Positions 35,202-45,700 of a stretch of 62,696 nucleotides of DNA are shown here, one piece after another. The notes beneath the pieces were generated by a model that was given only the letters and a program-made list of their open reading frames with translations, searched no databases and was not told the origin of the DNA. Each line of letters opens with the position of its first letter. Position 1 is the first letter of the stretch. The translations under genes and the position numbers were made by a program. The DNA is from Desulfuromonadales bacterium (GTDB lineage Bacteria > Desulfobacterota > Desulfuromonadia > Geobacterales > Pseudopelobacteraceae). The stretch covers positions 1 through 62,696 of the forward strand of contig JACAAY010000016.1 of NCBI GenBank assembly GCA_013377095.1, in the 5' to 3' direction.

Positions 35202-36782
35202 TCAGGCGATATGCTTCCGCAGATGGCGCTGCCAGTCACCGGCCGACGACACTTTGAGGAATTGACGGGCCTGGTCGGAAGTCATGCTCGGATTGCGATG
35301 ACTGATCCCGAAATAGCGGCACATGACCTCGAACAGGTAGGTGTTGTCCACCAGGCGGTCCATCCCCAGATCGCGGGCCCTGTGGCCGAAGGCCAGCAAG
35401 AGCTGGTCTTCGGCGGTATGGTTGCAGGAGGTGAAGCCCACATTGCCGCGCCTGACAGATGCAATCTGCTCACCCCGGGCGTTTTTTCCAGAATCGCTGT
35501 GGGAGAGGATTTTGCCGAGAGTGGCATCGGGCTGATAGATAAAGTCACCCGGATAGGGTGCGAAATCGGCTGACATGGCCTCGGAGACCATCTTTGCTTC
35601 CGCCTGGCTGATGGCATGACCGGTGTACGCACGGATAATCTCCGCGATATCGGCTGTTCCCTTCCCCTTCAATTTTTTGATGATGACCTCGAACGATGCC
35701 TTGGCCGCTCCGTAGGAGCGGAGCGCCTGTGCGGCGTCGTGGTAGTCGGGACCGGTGCCGTTTATCCCCCAGCCGGAATTGCCGTGGTCGGAGGTGAAGA
35801 TGACCAGGGTCTGGGGATTGGCGGCCAGATAGGCGTTGATCACGGCCAGGGTGTCGTCCAGTTCCACGGTATCCATGATCGACCCCCAGGCGTCGTTTGA
35901 GTGGGCGGCGTGGTCGATCCTGCCCGCTTCCACCTGCAGGATGAAACCGCGGGGGTTGCTGGAGAGCCGCTGCAGCGCGGCGGTGGTCATCTCCGGGAGA
36001 CTGGGCTGCTTGGCGCCCAGTTCAGGGTCATTGTGCCGGTCAACGGCGTAGGCCAGGTGGGAAGCGGAAAACAGCCCGACCAGGGGGCGCTTGGAGGCGG
36101 TCGCGGCCTGGAGTGTTTTTCGCTCCCTGACGACCTCGTAGCCGGCCTTGCCGAAATCGGCGAAAAGATCCTTGCCATCCTTGCGTTTGGCAGCGTCAAA
36201 GTGGACGCTGCCGCCGCCCAGAAGGACATCCGGCTGAAATGCGAGCAGGTCGAGGGCGATGTCGTCTTCCAGGTCGCGGTGCATGCGGTGGGAGACCCAG
36301 GCGGCAGGGGTGGCGTGGGTGACCCTGGTGGTGGTCACCAGGCCGCAGCCGTATCCTTCAGCCTTCAACAGTTCCATGATGGTCTTTAAGGGGCGTCCAT
36401 CGGGGAGGGCCGCCAGCAGCCTGTTGGCGGTCTTGACGCCGGTTGACCAGGCTGCCGAAGCGGGCGCCGAATCGGTGACGATGCCGGAGAGGCTGGCGGT
36501 TGCCATGTATCCGACCGACGAGCCGGGATCACGCAGCCGGGCGTAGAGGTTGCTGTCGCTGTGGCCGAAGATTCCGGTGCGGATTTCATGCATGGCCCGG
36601 GTCACGCCGAGCGGCATGCCGTCGCCGACCACGAAGATGAGTCCCTTGCCCCTGGCTGCTTCAAAGGCTGGCACAGGGGAGGCCTCGCCTCTCCCCCCGG
36701 GGATCAGGGCGCACAGCGCGCCGGCGCCCAGCAGCTTGATAAGATCCCGCCGGCTGATTTCGGCTGAAGTAATTCGATCCAT
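35202..36782 (-). CDS. Tat-exported alkaline phosphatase
   Basis: A 526-residue member of the PhoA family, which hydrolyses phosphomonoesters with a Ser nucleophile and two Zn plus one Mg. It has a twin-arginine signal (SRRDLIKLLGAGALCALI), the metal motif VGDGMPLGV, the nucleophile region TDSAPASAAWSTG, and later DHAAHSND and FTSDHGNSGWG metal ligands, with a final H-T-A-E-D. GAGGAG sets ATG 36782; an in-frame GTG at 36803 is less likely. It lies 24 bp after the giant BNR-protein gene and just ahead of the exosortase, so all three are likely one operon. Confidence 0.88.
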   Translation of the reverse strand: MDRITSAEISRRDLIKLLGAGALCALIPGGRGEASPVPAFEAARGKGLIFVVGDGMPLGVTRAMHEIRTGIFGHSDSNLYARLRDPGSSVGYMATASLSGIVTDSAPASAAWSTGVKTANRLLAALPDGRPLKTIMELLKAEGYGCGLVTTTRVTHATPAAWVSHRMHRDLEDDIALDLLAFQPDVLLGGGSVHFDAAKRKDGKDLFADFGKAGYEVVRERKTLQAATASKRPLVGLFSASHLAYAVDRHNDPELGAKQPSLPEMTTAALQRLSSNPRGFILQVEAGRIDHAAHSNDAWGSIMDTVELDDTLAVINAYLAANPQTLVIFTSDHGNSGWGINGTGPDYHDAAQALRSYGAAKASFEVIIKKLKGKGTADIAEIIRAYTGHAISQAEAKMVSEAMSADFAPYPGDFIYQPDATLGKILSHSDSGKNARGEQIASVRRGNVGFTSCNHTAEDQLLLAFGHRARDLGMDRLVDNTYLFEVMCRYFGISHRNPSMTSDQARQFLKVSSAGDWQRHLRKHIA

Positions 36783-36806
36783 GGTGTTTTTTCTCCTCTT
36801 CACACT

Positions 36807-39800
36807 CTATTGTAGTGCTACCCTGTCAACTGTCAGAGTCCCACTGGCCACGAGCAGTACTCCTTGAATGGTCGTCATTCCGGGATTTGATTCGTATGCG
36901 GCGTCAAACCCTCCTCTGAATGTTAATGAAACAGCCCTGTTGAGTTGAAAGTCGCCGGAAAAAGCTATTGCCCGGCCTTCCAGAGTCACGGGGGTACCGT
37001 CAAGCAACGAGTCCAGGGCGGCTTTCAACGTATCAAAATAGGTGGGTGGTTGTCCATGGAACCGTAGTGGGGGCATGACGCCGAAGGTAGCGGTCAGGCT
37101 TCTGTCCGTGTCAAGTGTAAGCGGGCAATCACCGGTTGTGTTCGAGCAGGCTCCGGACCAGCCGGTGAAGAGAGAGTCAGACGAGGGCGAAGCTGCCAGG
37201 GTCAGGGAGGTGTTAACCGGATATGGCTGACTGCAGACACCGGAGCCGCAGGTGAAGGAAACGCCGGGGGTGATGCTGTTGACCGTACCGGATCCGGTGA
37301 TGGTGACGGAGAGAGTATAATTTGGGGGCGATGTTGTTTGATTTAAGGAAAATACCCTGCCATAAGTTCCCGCATAGATGGCAGTCGGATTGATGGCAAG
37401 GGCTGATATGTTGGTGGACGTCAGTCCGGTATTGACCTGGCTCCAGCTGCTCCCGCCGTTCGTGCTTTTATAGACTCCGCTGCCGGTTCCCGCATAGATG
37501 TGTGACGGTTTGCTCGGGTCGATGGCGAGATACACATTATTGGAGGAGAACATTCCCGTACTGCTGAGAAACCAGGTGTTACCACCGTCCATACTCTTGT
37601 ATACCCCCACTCCACCAAATCCCGCATAGATGGAAGACGGTGCGCTCGGATCGATGGCGAGCGCAATATTGTTAAAGGGGTAGACTGCGGGAAAGCCGCT
37701 CATCTGGCTCCAACTATTCCCTCCGTCCATACTCTTGAATGAATCTGCATAGATGATGGTCGGCGTAGTCGGATCGATAACGAGCGAATAAATATGAAAG
37801 TATTCGTTGCCTGTGAGGCCGGTAATGCTCCAACTGCTCCCGCCGTTCGTACTTCTGTACACCCCTCGCCCGGAAGTATTTGCAGATGTAACTCCAGCAT
37901 AGATGGTTGCGGTAGCGTTCGGATCGATGGCAAGCGCAGTGACTTTGGCGTCCCAAGGAAGACCGGTGTTGAACTGACTCCAGCTGTTTCCGCCATCGGT
38001 GCTTTTATATACACCGACAGCGGTGCCCGCATAAATGTTATATGGGGTTGCCGGATCAATAGAGAGCACATTTAATCCCTTTCCCATCAAGCCGATATTA
38101 CTCCAGCTATTTCCGTTGTTCGTGCTTTTGTATATTCCGTTATGGCTGGTTCCCGCATAGATCGTGGATGGAGTACTCGGGTCGCTGACAAGGGAAATGA
38201 TATCTGCCTGTATTTGAAGGCTGCTTTCTGTCCATCCATTTCTAGCTGAATATGTAACATTCTTGTCGGTTGACAGGGTGACTGTGCAACTGGCGCCATA
38301 GACGCTGTCGCAACCGCTCCAGTCATGAAAGTAGTTTCCTGCTGGGATGGCGGGGGCGGTAATAGATACGGTAGATCCTTTGACATAGGTGCGGGTGAAC
38401 GGGGTAACGCCATCACCAGCGCCAGAGTTGTCGGATGCGCTGATCCCGATGGCGACTCCGCTCAGTGGGTTTACGGAATTAATGGTCAGTTGTTTGGATG
38501 TATCACCAGTGATCGGGGCATAATTTGCCATCACCGTTCTGTCGGCATTCAGAGTCACCGTACACTGTGTGCCGCTGAAGCTGTCACAGCCAACCCAGTT
38601 ATTGAAAGGTGAGCCTCCGGACGTTGCCGGTGCTGTCATCGAAACCGTCTCTCCCAGGTTATAGACCCGGGTAAACTGGTTGCCGCCACTTCCGTTACCG
38701 TTGAGGTCGTTCGGACTGACCGTGACCGAAAAACCATAGGAAGGATTAACGGTTGTAACGGTCAGGACTTTTTGATCCGGATCGGCGAATATTTCGGCTC
38801 TGCCCAAATAACCCGCGGTTACGAGTACGTGGCCATTTGTTAAGAGTGTGGCCGTATGAGCAGAAAATGGCATGTCAATTATCGGATTAGCGGTATTTCT
38901 AAAGGTTCCGGTTGTTGAGTCAAATAATTCGGCACTGCTGTTCCCATTTGCGCCATAACCACTGCCAAGGTCACTGCCAACGAGGAGCACCCTGCCATTG
39001 GAGAGCAGGGTAGCCGTGTGATTGAAGCGATAATAAACCATATTGCCGGTAGCGGTGAAAACGCCGCTAGAAACGTCATACAATTCGGCGCTGTTCAGTG
39101 TGGTTGGGTCACCGGTTACCCTGCCACCGGTAATCAGCACCTTGCCGTTAGGCAACAACGTAGCGGTATGATTATGGCGTCCGGTGATGAGGCCGCCGGT
39201 AGTCGTAAAGACGCCGGTATCCGGATCGTACAATTCGGCGCTGCTCATTCCCTGGGATGAACCACTGAGTCCTCCCACTATGAGAACCTTGCCGTTTGGA
39301 AGAAAGGTGGCCGTATGCTCGATACGTGGAGTGTTGAGACTGCCAGTGGAGCTGAAGGTACCCGTAATGGGATCATACAGTTCCGCGTCGCCTGTACCTG
39401 AACCTGAATAATTTATTGCGCCGCCGGTAATAAGAACTTTCCCATTCTGCAACAGCGTTGCGGTATGACCAACGCGTCCGGCTGACATGTTGCCAGTGGC
39501 GCTGAAAGCCCCCATAACGGGATCATACAACTCAGCGCTTTTCAGGATTATTCCCACAATACAGGTTTGACAGCCTGGATCCGCCTGTTCGCCTCCCGTT
39601 ATAAGAACCTTTCCATTTTTCAAGAGGGTCGCGGTCGCTTGGGTACGTACGGTAGTCAATCTGCCGGTAGCGGTAAAAATGCCGCTCATCGCAGCATAAA
39701 TTTCAGCGCTTCGCAAATCGCCAGAATCATATTTCCTGTCCTTACCGGTAACCAACACATTACCGTTTGCGAGCAAAGTAGCCGCATATACGTTTCGCGT

Positions 39801-42686
39801 TGAAAGCATATTGCCGGTGGGAACAAAATACTTATTATCAAAGTCGGCTTCATATACTGTCGCTGAATTCGGTACGGTCACGGCATGAGACAAGCTTCCG
39901 CCATCGGACCAATTCATGAAATTATAGCCCCCGGGCTGAGTGGAAGTTGTACCAATCGTGTGGATGCTCCCCGGAGCCCACTTGAACGTTTGGGAACCCG
40001 TAAAGCTGGCGCCATCCACTGAAAAACCGAATCCTGAAGGTGATGTCCGAACCGTGACGTCAACCGTGTAGTTTGCAGTGACACTCTTGTCTGCTGATAA
40101 CGTGACAATGCATGAAGTGCCGTTACTGCTGTCACAACCGCTCCAGTTGGCAAAATTGTTGCCACTTGACGAAGCTGGGGCCGTAAGTGTCACAACCGCG
40201 CCTTGGCTGTAGTTGCGGGTGAATGTGGTAGCGCCGCTGGTGGCGCCATTCAGGTCGGATGGGCTGACCGTGATGGTGGTTCCGCTGGCAGGATTAGTGG
40301 ATGTAACTGTCAGAATTTTAGGAGTAAAATAATTTGCCGTCACAGTTTTATTCGCGTTAAGTATGACATTACACTGTAACCCCGTGGCGCTATCGCAGCC
40401 GGACCAGCCGTTGAAGAAATTTCCTCCTGCTTTTGCCGGGGCGGTCAGGGTTACAGTTGATCCCAGTGCATACGAGCTTGTGAACTGGGTCAACGCGCTG
40501 CTCTTGCCGTTGTAATCGGCCGGGTTCAGGGAAAGGGTAACCCCACTTCCGGGATTAATGGAGGCGACGGTCAGTAATTTCTGCACCACCTCGGCCCTGC
40601 AAGAGGTATTAATGCCACCATTTAAACCTTGGCAGTTCCAAGCCCATGGCCCAGAGCCGGTAATAACTGATGGGGTGCCGACAGAACAAAGGCCGGTTGA
40701 TGGCGCTGTGGCAAACGACTGACCGTTACTGGGACCGCAGACGCCGTCGTTAATCTGCGTGGCTTGAGTGAACGAAAATACCCCGCCGCCTTTAGTTCCC
40801 GCGTAGATGGTGGCTGGCGAGCTTGGATCGATAGTAAGCGCATTTATATAGGTAGTTGTCAGTCCGGTACTGATTTGGCTCCAATTGGCTCCGCTATTTG
40901 TGCTCTTGTTTACCCCGAGATCAGATCCAGCATAGATGATAGCCGTTGTGCCCGGATCTATGACGAGCGCGTTGACGTAGTATTGACTGGCCAAACCGGT
41001 GTTGACCTGGCTCCAGACACTCCCGCCGCTCGTGCTTTTAAATACCCCCCGATCTGTTGCTGAATAGATGGTGGCCGGCGCATGCGGGTCGATGGCGAGT
41101 GCTTGGACAAAGTTTGAGGAGATCCCGGAGTTGAAGAGACTCCAGTTGCCGCCGCCGTTCGTGCTCTTGTATACCCCGCCGCCATAGGTTCCTGCATAAA
41201 TGTTGGCAGGAGTACTCGGATCAATGGCGAGGGAATAGACGTAGTTGTACCCCAGTCCGGAGTTGATCTGGCTCCAGATAGTACCACCGTTCGTACTCTT
41301 GAATACCCCGCCACCATAGGTTCCAGCATATACTGTGGCAGGCGTACCCGGGGCAATGGCGAACGCTCTGACATCGGTATTCGTCAAGCCGTTGTTGATC
41401 TGGACCCAACTGGTTCCGCTGTTGGAACTCTTGTACACTCCACCGCCATAAGTTCCCGCATAAACGATGTCAGGCGTGCCCGGGTCAATGGCGAGCGCCC
41501 TGACATCGGCATTGGTCAGGCCTGAGTTGATCCTGCTCCAATTATTCCCGTTGTCGACACTCTTTGAAACTCCACCGCCTGATGTGCCGGCATATATGGT
41601 GGCCGATACTCCCGGATTGATGGCGAGCGCATTGACTGTACAATTCCTCAGTCCTGCATTGATCTGGCTCCAACTGCTCCCGCCGCCTGAACTTTTGTAG
41701 GCCCCGTCATTGGTTCCCGCGTAAACAGTGGTTGTTGTCTGTGGGTCGATGGCGAGCGCTTTTGTGATGGTGCTGATCAGTCCGGTGTTGATCTGGCTCC
41801 AATTTCCTCCACCATTCGTACTTTTGTATATGCCGCCATTGGTCCCTGTAAAGATCGTCGATGGAGAACTCGAATCGATAACGAGCGAATATACCTGGGT
41901 GTTGGTCAACCCGCTGTTGGACTGGCTCCAAGTGCTGCCGCTATTGATGCTTTTGTACACACCGTAAGAATTGTTGACCGCGTAGATAGTGGAGGGCATG
42001 CTTGGGTCGATGGCGAGTGCGTATGTAGATTGATAGAGACTTGTAGAACTCCAACTCGCTCCACCGTTTGTGCTCACTGACACCCCGCCGAGAGTACCTG
42101 CATACATTGTGGAAGGTGCATTCGGAGCAATGGCAAGAGCATGGACTTCCGTGTTTCTCAGACCGTTATTGACAAGGGTCCAGCTGTAACCACTATCCGT
42201 GCTCTTGTATATCCCGTCTCGAGTTCCCGCATAGATAGTTGCAGAGCTTAGCGGATCGATGATGAGCACATAAACGTTGGCATAGATCAGGCCGGTCGGA
42301 CTCCAGTCGACCCCACCAGTGGTGCTCTTGAACACCCCTCCAGATGTTCCCACGTAGACGGTAGTTGGCATGCTTGAATCGATGGCAACCGCGCTGACAT
42401 TTAGGTTAGTCAGACCAGAGTTGATTTGGCTCCAGTTATTCCCGCCATTCGTACTTTTGTAAATTCCTCCAGTGTTTGTTCCCGCATAAATTATGGTTGA
42501 GGTGCTCGGATCTATGGCAAGTGCGCTGATACTACCCCCGTATGGCCCATTGCTCGTCCACTGGTCGGTTCCGGCAACTGCCATCCCTACTTGAGTAATC
42601 AGACTGATAAAAAGCACCACTATGATCAAAAGTGTTTGCGTTTTCTTCCAGACTCCACACTCTAACCCAGTCCCGGCATTTGCCAT
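36807..42686 (-). CDS. Giant secreted BNR/Kelch protein with C-terminal repeat/cap module
   Basis: About 1959 residues with a signal peptide (LLIIVVLFISLITQVGMAVAG). More than a dozen N-terminal repeats of ~45 residues (TIYAGTNGGGVYKSTNGG..W...N.GL) match BNR/Ycf48-like propeller blades. Three bacterial-repeat domains (WSGCDS.) follow, then Kelch-like repeats (ATLLPNGKVLITGG, AELYDP), further bacterial repeats, about seven more BNR units, a last bacterial repeat (FTGWSGACS) and the cap module (TYFDTLKAALDS, LTFRGGFDAAY, TIQGVLLVASGTLTV). No sorting tail. ATG 42686 follows GGAGGGA. Probably a surface-displayed binding protein; ligand unknown. Confidence 0.8.
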   Translation of the reverse strand: MANAGTGLECGVWKKTQTLLIIVVLFISLITQVGMAVAGTDQWTSNGPYGGSISALAIDPSTSTIIYAGTNTGGIYKSTNGGNNWSQINSGLTNLNVSAVAIDSSMPTTVYVGTSGGVFKSTTGGVDWSPTGLIYANVYVLIIDPLSSATIYAGTRDGIYKSTDSGYSWTLVNNGLRNTEVHALAIAPNAPSTMYAGTLGGVSVSTNGGASWSSTSLYQSTYALAIDPSMPSTIYAVNNSYGVYKSINSGSTWSQSNSGLTNTQVYSLVIDSSSPSTIFTGTNGGIYKSTNGGGNWSQINTGLISTITKALAIDPQTTTTVYAGTNDGAYKSSGGGSSWSQINAGLRNCTVNALAINPGVSATIYAGTSGGGVSKSVDNGNNWSRINSGLTNADVRALAIDPGTPDIVYAGTYGGGVYKSSNSGTSWVQINNGLTNTDVRAFAIAPGTPATVYAGTYGGGVFKSTNGGTIWSQINSGLGYNYVYSLAIDPSTPANIYAGTYGGGVYKSTNGGGNWSLFNSGISSNFVQALAIDPHAPATIYSATDRGVFKSTSGGSVWSQVNTGLASQYYVNALVIDPGTTAIIYAGSDLGVNKSTNSGANWSQISTGLTTTYINALTIDPSSPATIYAGTKGGGVFSFTQATQINDGVCGPSNGQSFATAPSTGLCSVGTPSVITGSGPWAWNCQGLNGGINTSCRAEVVQKLLTVASINPGSGVTLSLNPADYNGKSSALTQFTSSYALGSTVTLTAPAKAGGNFFNGWSGCDSATGLQCNVILNANKTVTANYFTPKILTVTSTNPASGTTITVSPSDLNGATSGATTFTRNYSQGAVVTLTAPASSSGNNFANWSGCDSSNGTSCIVTLSADKSVTANYTVDVTVRTSPSGFGFSVDGASFTGSQTFKWAPGSIHTIGTTSTQPGGYNFMNWSDGGSLSHAVTVPNSATVYEADFDNKYFVPTGNMLSTRNVYAATLLANGNVLVTGKDRKYDSGDLRSAEIYAAMSGIFTATGRLTTVRTQATATLLKNGKVLITGGEQADPGCQTCIVGIILKSAELYDPVMGAFSATGNMSAGRVGHTATLLQNGKVLITGGAINYSGSGTGDAELYDPITGTFSSTGSLNTPRIEHTATFLPNGKVLIVGGLSGSSQGMSSAELYDPDTGVFTTTGGLITGRHNHTATLLPNGKVLITGGRVTGDPTTLNSAELYDVSSGVFTATGNMVYYRFNHTATLLSNGRVLLVGSDLGSGYGANGNSSAELFDSTTGTFRNTANPIIDMPFSAHTATLLTNGHVLVTAGYLGRAEIFADPDQKVLTVTTVNPSYGFSVTVSPNDLNGNGSGGNQFTRVYNLGETVSMTAPATSGGSPFNNWVGCDSFSGTQCTVTLNADRTVMANYAPITGDTSKQLTINSVNPLSGVAIGISASDNSGAGDGVTPFTRTYVKGSTVSITAPAIPAGNYFHDWSGCDSVYGASCTVTLSTDKNVTYSARNGWTESSLQIQADIISLVSDPSTPSTIYAGTSHNGIYKSTNNGNSWSNIGLMGKGLNVLSIDPATPYNIYAGTAVGVYKSTDGGNSWSQFNTGLPWDAKVTALAIDPNATATIYAGVTSANTSGRGVYRSTNGGSSWSITGLTGNEYFHIYSLVIDPTTPTIIYADSFKSMDGGNSWSQMSGFPAVYPFNNIALAIDPSAPSSIYAGFGGVGVYKSMDGGNTWFLSSTGMFSSNNVYLAIDPSKPSHIYAGTGSGVYKSTNGGSSWSQVNTGLTSTNISALAINPTAIYAGTYGRVFSLNQTTSPPNYTLSVTITGSGTVNSITPGVSFTCGSGVCSQPYPVNTSLTLAASPSSDSLFTGWSGACSNTTGDCPLTLDTDRSLTATFGVMPPLRFHGQPPTYFDTLKAALDSLLDGTPVTLEGRAIAFSGDFQLNRAVSLTFRGGFDAAYESNPGMTTIQGVLLVASGTLTVDRVALQ

Positions 42687-42724
42687 CAATATCTCCCTCC
42701 CAACGCTGTTTTTATCCTTCCGTT

Positions 42725-42774
42725 TTAACGAAAACAGCCCGCATCATGCGCAAGACATGAATGCGGGCTGTTTT
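42725..42774 (-). terminator. Intrinsic terminator between giant genes
   Basis: Perfect 14-bp arms 42731-42744 and 42761-42774 (AAAACAGCCCGCAT and complement) lie 13 bp past the nucleotidase-fusion stop codon. T runs flank both sides, so it may act in both directions. It separates that gene from the BNR/phosphatase/exosortase operon. Confidence 0.85.
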
Positions 42775-42786
42775 GGGGTTTACGGT

Positions 42787-45700
42787 TTATGACGTGCGCC
42801 GGCGAACCATGACGCCCGAGAGTCCCGCAACCGCAACCAGCATCCCCCATGGCCCGATTGCCGGTACTGCCGCGGCTCCGCTGCCCGCTTCGGCAATGGT
42901 CATGGTTGCGGTGGCGCTCCCCTGGTAGTTGGGGTTGCTGACCGTGGCGACCACGGTGTAGTCGCCAGCGGCTGTTGGCGCTGTAGCCGATCCGTTGTAG
43001 GTCACGGTTACGCCAAGGCCGGCAGGATTGGTGGTGGCCGTGACGCTCTTGGCCGATCCATCGGCGGTGAAGTTCAGGTCGCCCAAGGTGATTGTGGCCG
43101 CTGCCGGGGAGATGATCAGGGTTCCGGTGGTGCTCCCCTGGTAGTTGCTGTCGTTGACCGTGGCAACCACGCTGTAGGTTCCGGCGTTAACCGGCGGTGT
43201 GGAGGAACCGTTGTAGGTCGTGGAGACAGGGAGCCCCGTTGGATTGGTGGAAAGCGGAGCGGTTTTGCTCGCGCCGTCATAGGTGAAGCTCCAGTTGCCC
43301 AGGTTGATTGTTGCGATACCCTTGCCGATGGTGAAGGTGGCGCTGGTTGTGGCCGTTGAATAGGAAATGGTCGCGGTTGCCACCACCGCATAGGTCCCGG
43401 GATTCACCGGTGGTGCTGAACTGCCGTTGTAGGTCACGTTGTAGGAAGCGCCGGAAGGGATGGTGGTGACGCTGACCGCTTTGGCCGAGCCGTCGTACTT
43501 CTGGTACAGACTGTCAATGGAGACGGTCGGATAATAGGACGGTGTAGCAGTGTAGTGCGTTGCGGTCTGGGCGGCCGCTGGAGCAGGTTGCACATTGCCG
43601 TTGCTGTCGGTTGCCCGGCTGTAGAACTCGTAGTATCCCTGGCCCTGGGGGAATGTAAAGGTTGCCGCATAGGGAGCGGTCGTACTGGTTGCGGAAGCGG
43701 TCCATGCCCCCCAGGTTGTGTTGTCGGCGGAGTAGCGGTAGTAGTACTGCACCTGGTTGATCGTTGCGCCGGAAGCCTGGGTGGTAACCTGCAACACCGG
43801 CCCGTTGCTGCCGTACTCCTTGGCGTCAAAGCCGTAGCTCGGCGCCGTGGTGTCGGTCGAACCTTCGCTTGCCGGCTTGACTACCAGGGAGACCATTTTG
43901 TTGCCGCTCCATTTGCCCTGGACGAATGAACCGACATCCCAGCTGTACCAGACATTCGGTGTTCCGGCCACGAGGGTCCGGGTGGCAAGAGGTGATCCGA
44001 AGCCGGGTTGATTGCTCCAATTGACGCCGGTCTCGGTCCAGCTGTCGTCGGAGCCGCCGCGTACCTCGGCCGGCAGTGCGGCACCCGTGGTCTTCCAGTT
44101 CCAGAGTTGCAGGGAAGCGCCGGTGATGGTTGAACCGGCCGGGATAGGGGAGAGATCGAACTTCAGCCAGGCGCGTTCATTGCCGTAGCCGCTGGCGGAA
44201 CTCTGGATATAAAGATTGTTGGACGTTCCGTAGTTGGTGGAGGGATTGCCGCTGGCCACCTGGGCATCAGCCAGCGGTGTGAGTGTGTAGGTTCCGCTGG
44301 TGGAAGAAGCGCTTGCCGTCAGGATCAGCGGCGATGCGGTTGCGCCGGCAGGGGTCTGGATGACGCGGGATGACACCACGGAGGTTGCCGGGAAGCTGGT
44401 GGTGGTTGTTGTGACGCTGTCGCAGCGGAAGCGGAACCCGTAGCTCTCCATGGTCAGTACGCCGGAAACCAGCAGCGTGTCGCCCGTGGCGCCGGGGATA
44501 GTCTTGGCGGCGTAGCCGGTGGCGTCCCACAGTTTGACCGTCTGGCCGTACTGGTCGCTGACCGAACTGGCTGTCGCGGATTTTTTTGCCAGGAACTGTA
44601 CATAGTGGTTCTTGTAATTGTCGTTCCAGAAGGAGGCGATGGACGACATGAAGACCGGCTTGGCCAGGCTGTCGTCATGGCCGACAATCATGAACTCCCT
44701 CTCGTCGGAATAGACCCCCTCCTGATCCACGAACTCCGGATTGCCGCCGTAGAAACTCCCCTTGCCCCAGGTTTCGATGATGTCGCCCGGTTTGAGAGCG
44801 CCGGTCTTGAAACCGAGGTAGCTGCGGTAGAGTTCCGCTTCCGACAGACGGTTGGCGGCATTGATCGTGCCGTCGGCGTTGACCAGGTCGGCCGGAACCT
44901 GGGCGCTGCCGCGGCGGGCAACGGTCTCCGGGGTGGCGCCCAGGAAGCGGATGAAGGCGTCCTCGAAGGTTGGCTTGGTGTCGTTGTCGTTCATCATGGT
45001 GACGACGGCGCGGTAGCCGCCGGAGAACTCGGTGTTCAGGATATAGCGTTGGCCGCCAACCTGATAGGCGTGAGCCTGGTCGGGATGCTGCTGACGCATG
45101 AAGTCAACGATCCCCTCGCGGCAGAGGTAGGTCGAGGTGAGCGGAGCCGTGTCGGACCAGGTCCAGCCTGCAGGCGGGTGGGCGTACATGTAGTTGTTGA
45201 TGGCCACGGTGTAGCTGTGGCTGAGGTCGATTGGGCTCCACTGGCCATTTGCGAAGAACATGACACTGGTCGCCACGCCATCATTGGCGGTTACTTTCAG
45301 GGCGCTGGAGAAGCCGGCGTCCATGTTGGTTGTCTTCAGGAAATTGACGATCTCCTGGCCGGTCATGTTGATGCGGTAGAAGGTGTCGTCGTTCCAGGGA
45401 AAGGTCTCGTATACCTGCAGATAGGTGACCGGTCCGGCCGGGATGTCGGCGCGCACGCCGCCGCCCGCTTCGATGGCCAGGTCGGTCTGTCCGAAGAGCT
45501 GTTCGGACTTCCAGCGCATGGCGTCGCAGATCCACTGGCCGGCGGTGTTGTTGCCGCTCCAGGGGTACTCCTCCGCCGACCACCACTTCATGGCGTTGTC
45601 CAGCAGCAGGTTGTCGGCGGTGTAGCCGACGACCTCGTCCACCGGGTGGCCGGGGTGCGCGGCATTGTATTGGGCGGTCAGATCGTTGACCAGGGATTGA

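Noticed and set aside
36807-42686. Long minus-strand repeats as mobile or satellite DNA
   Set aside because: The repeats are in frame and encode BNR/Kelch blades; the open frame of almost 1960 codons explains them.
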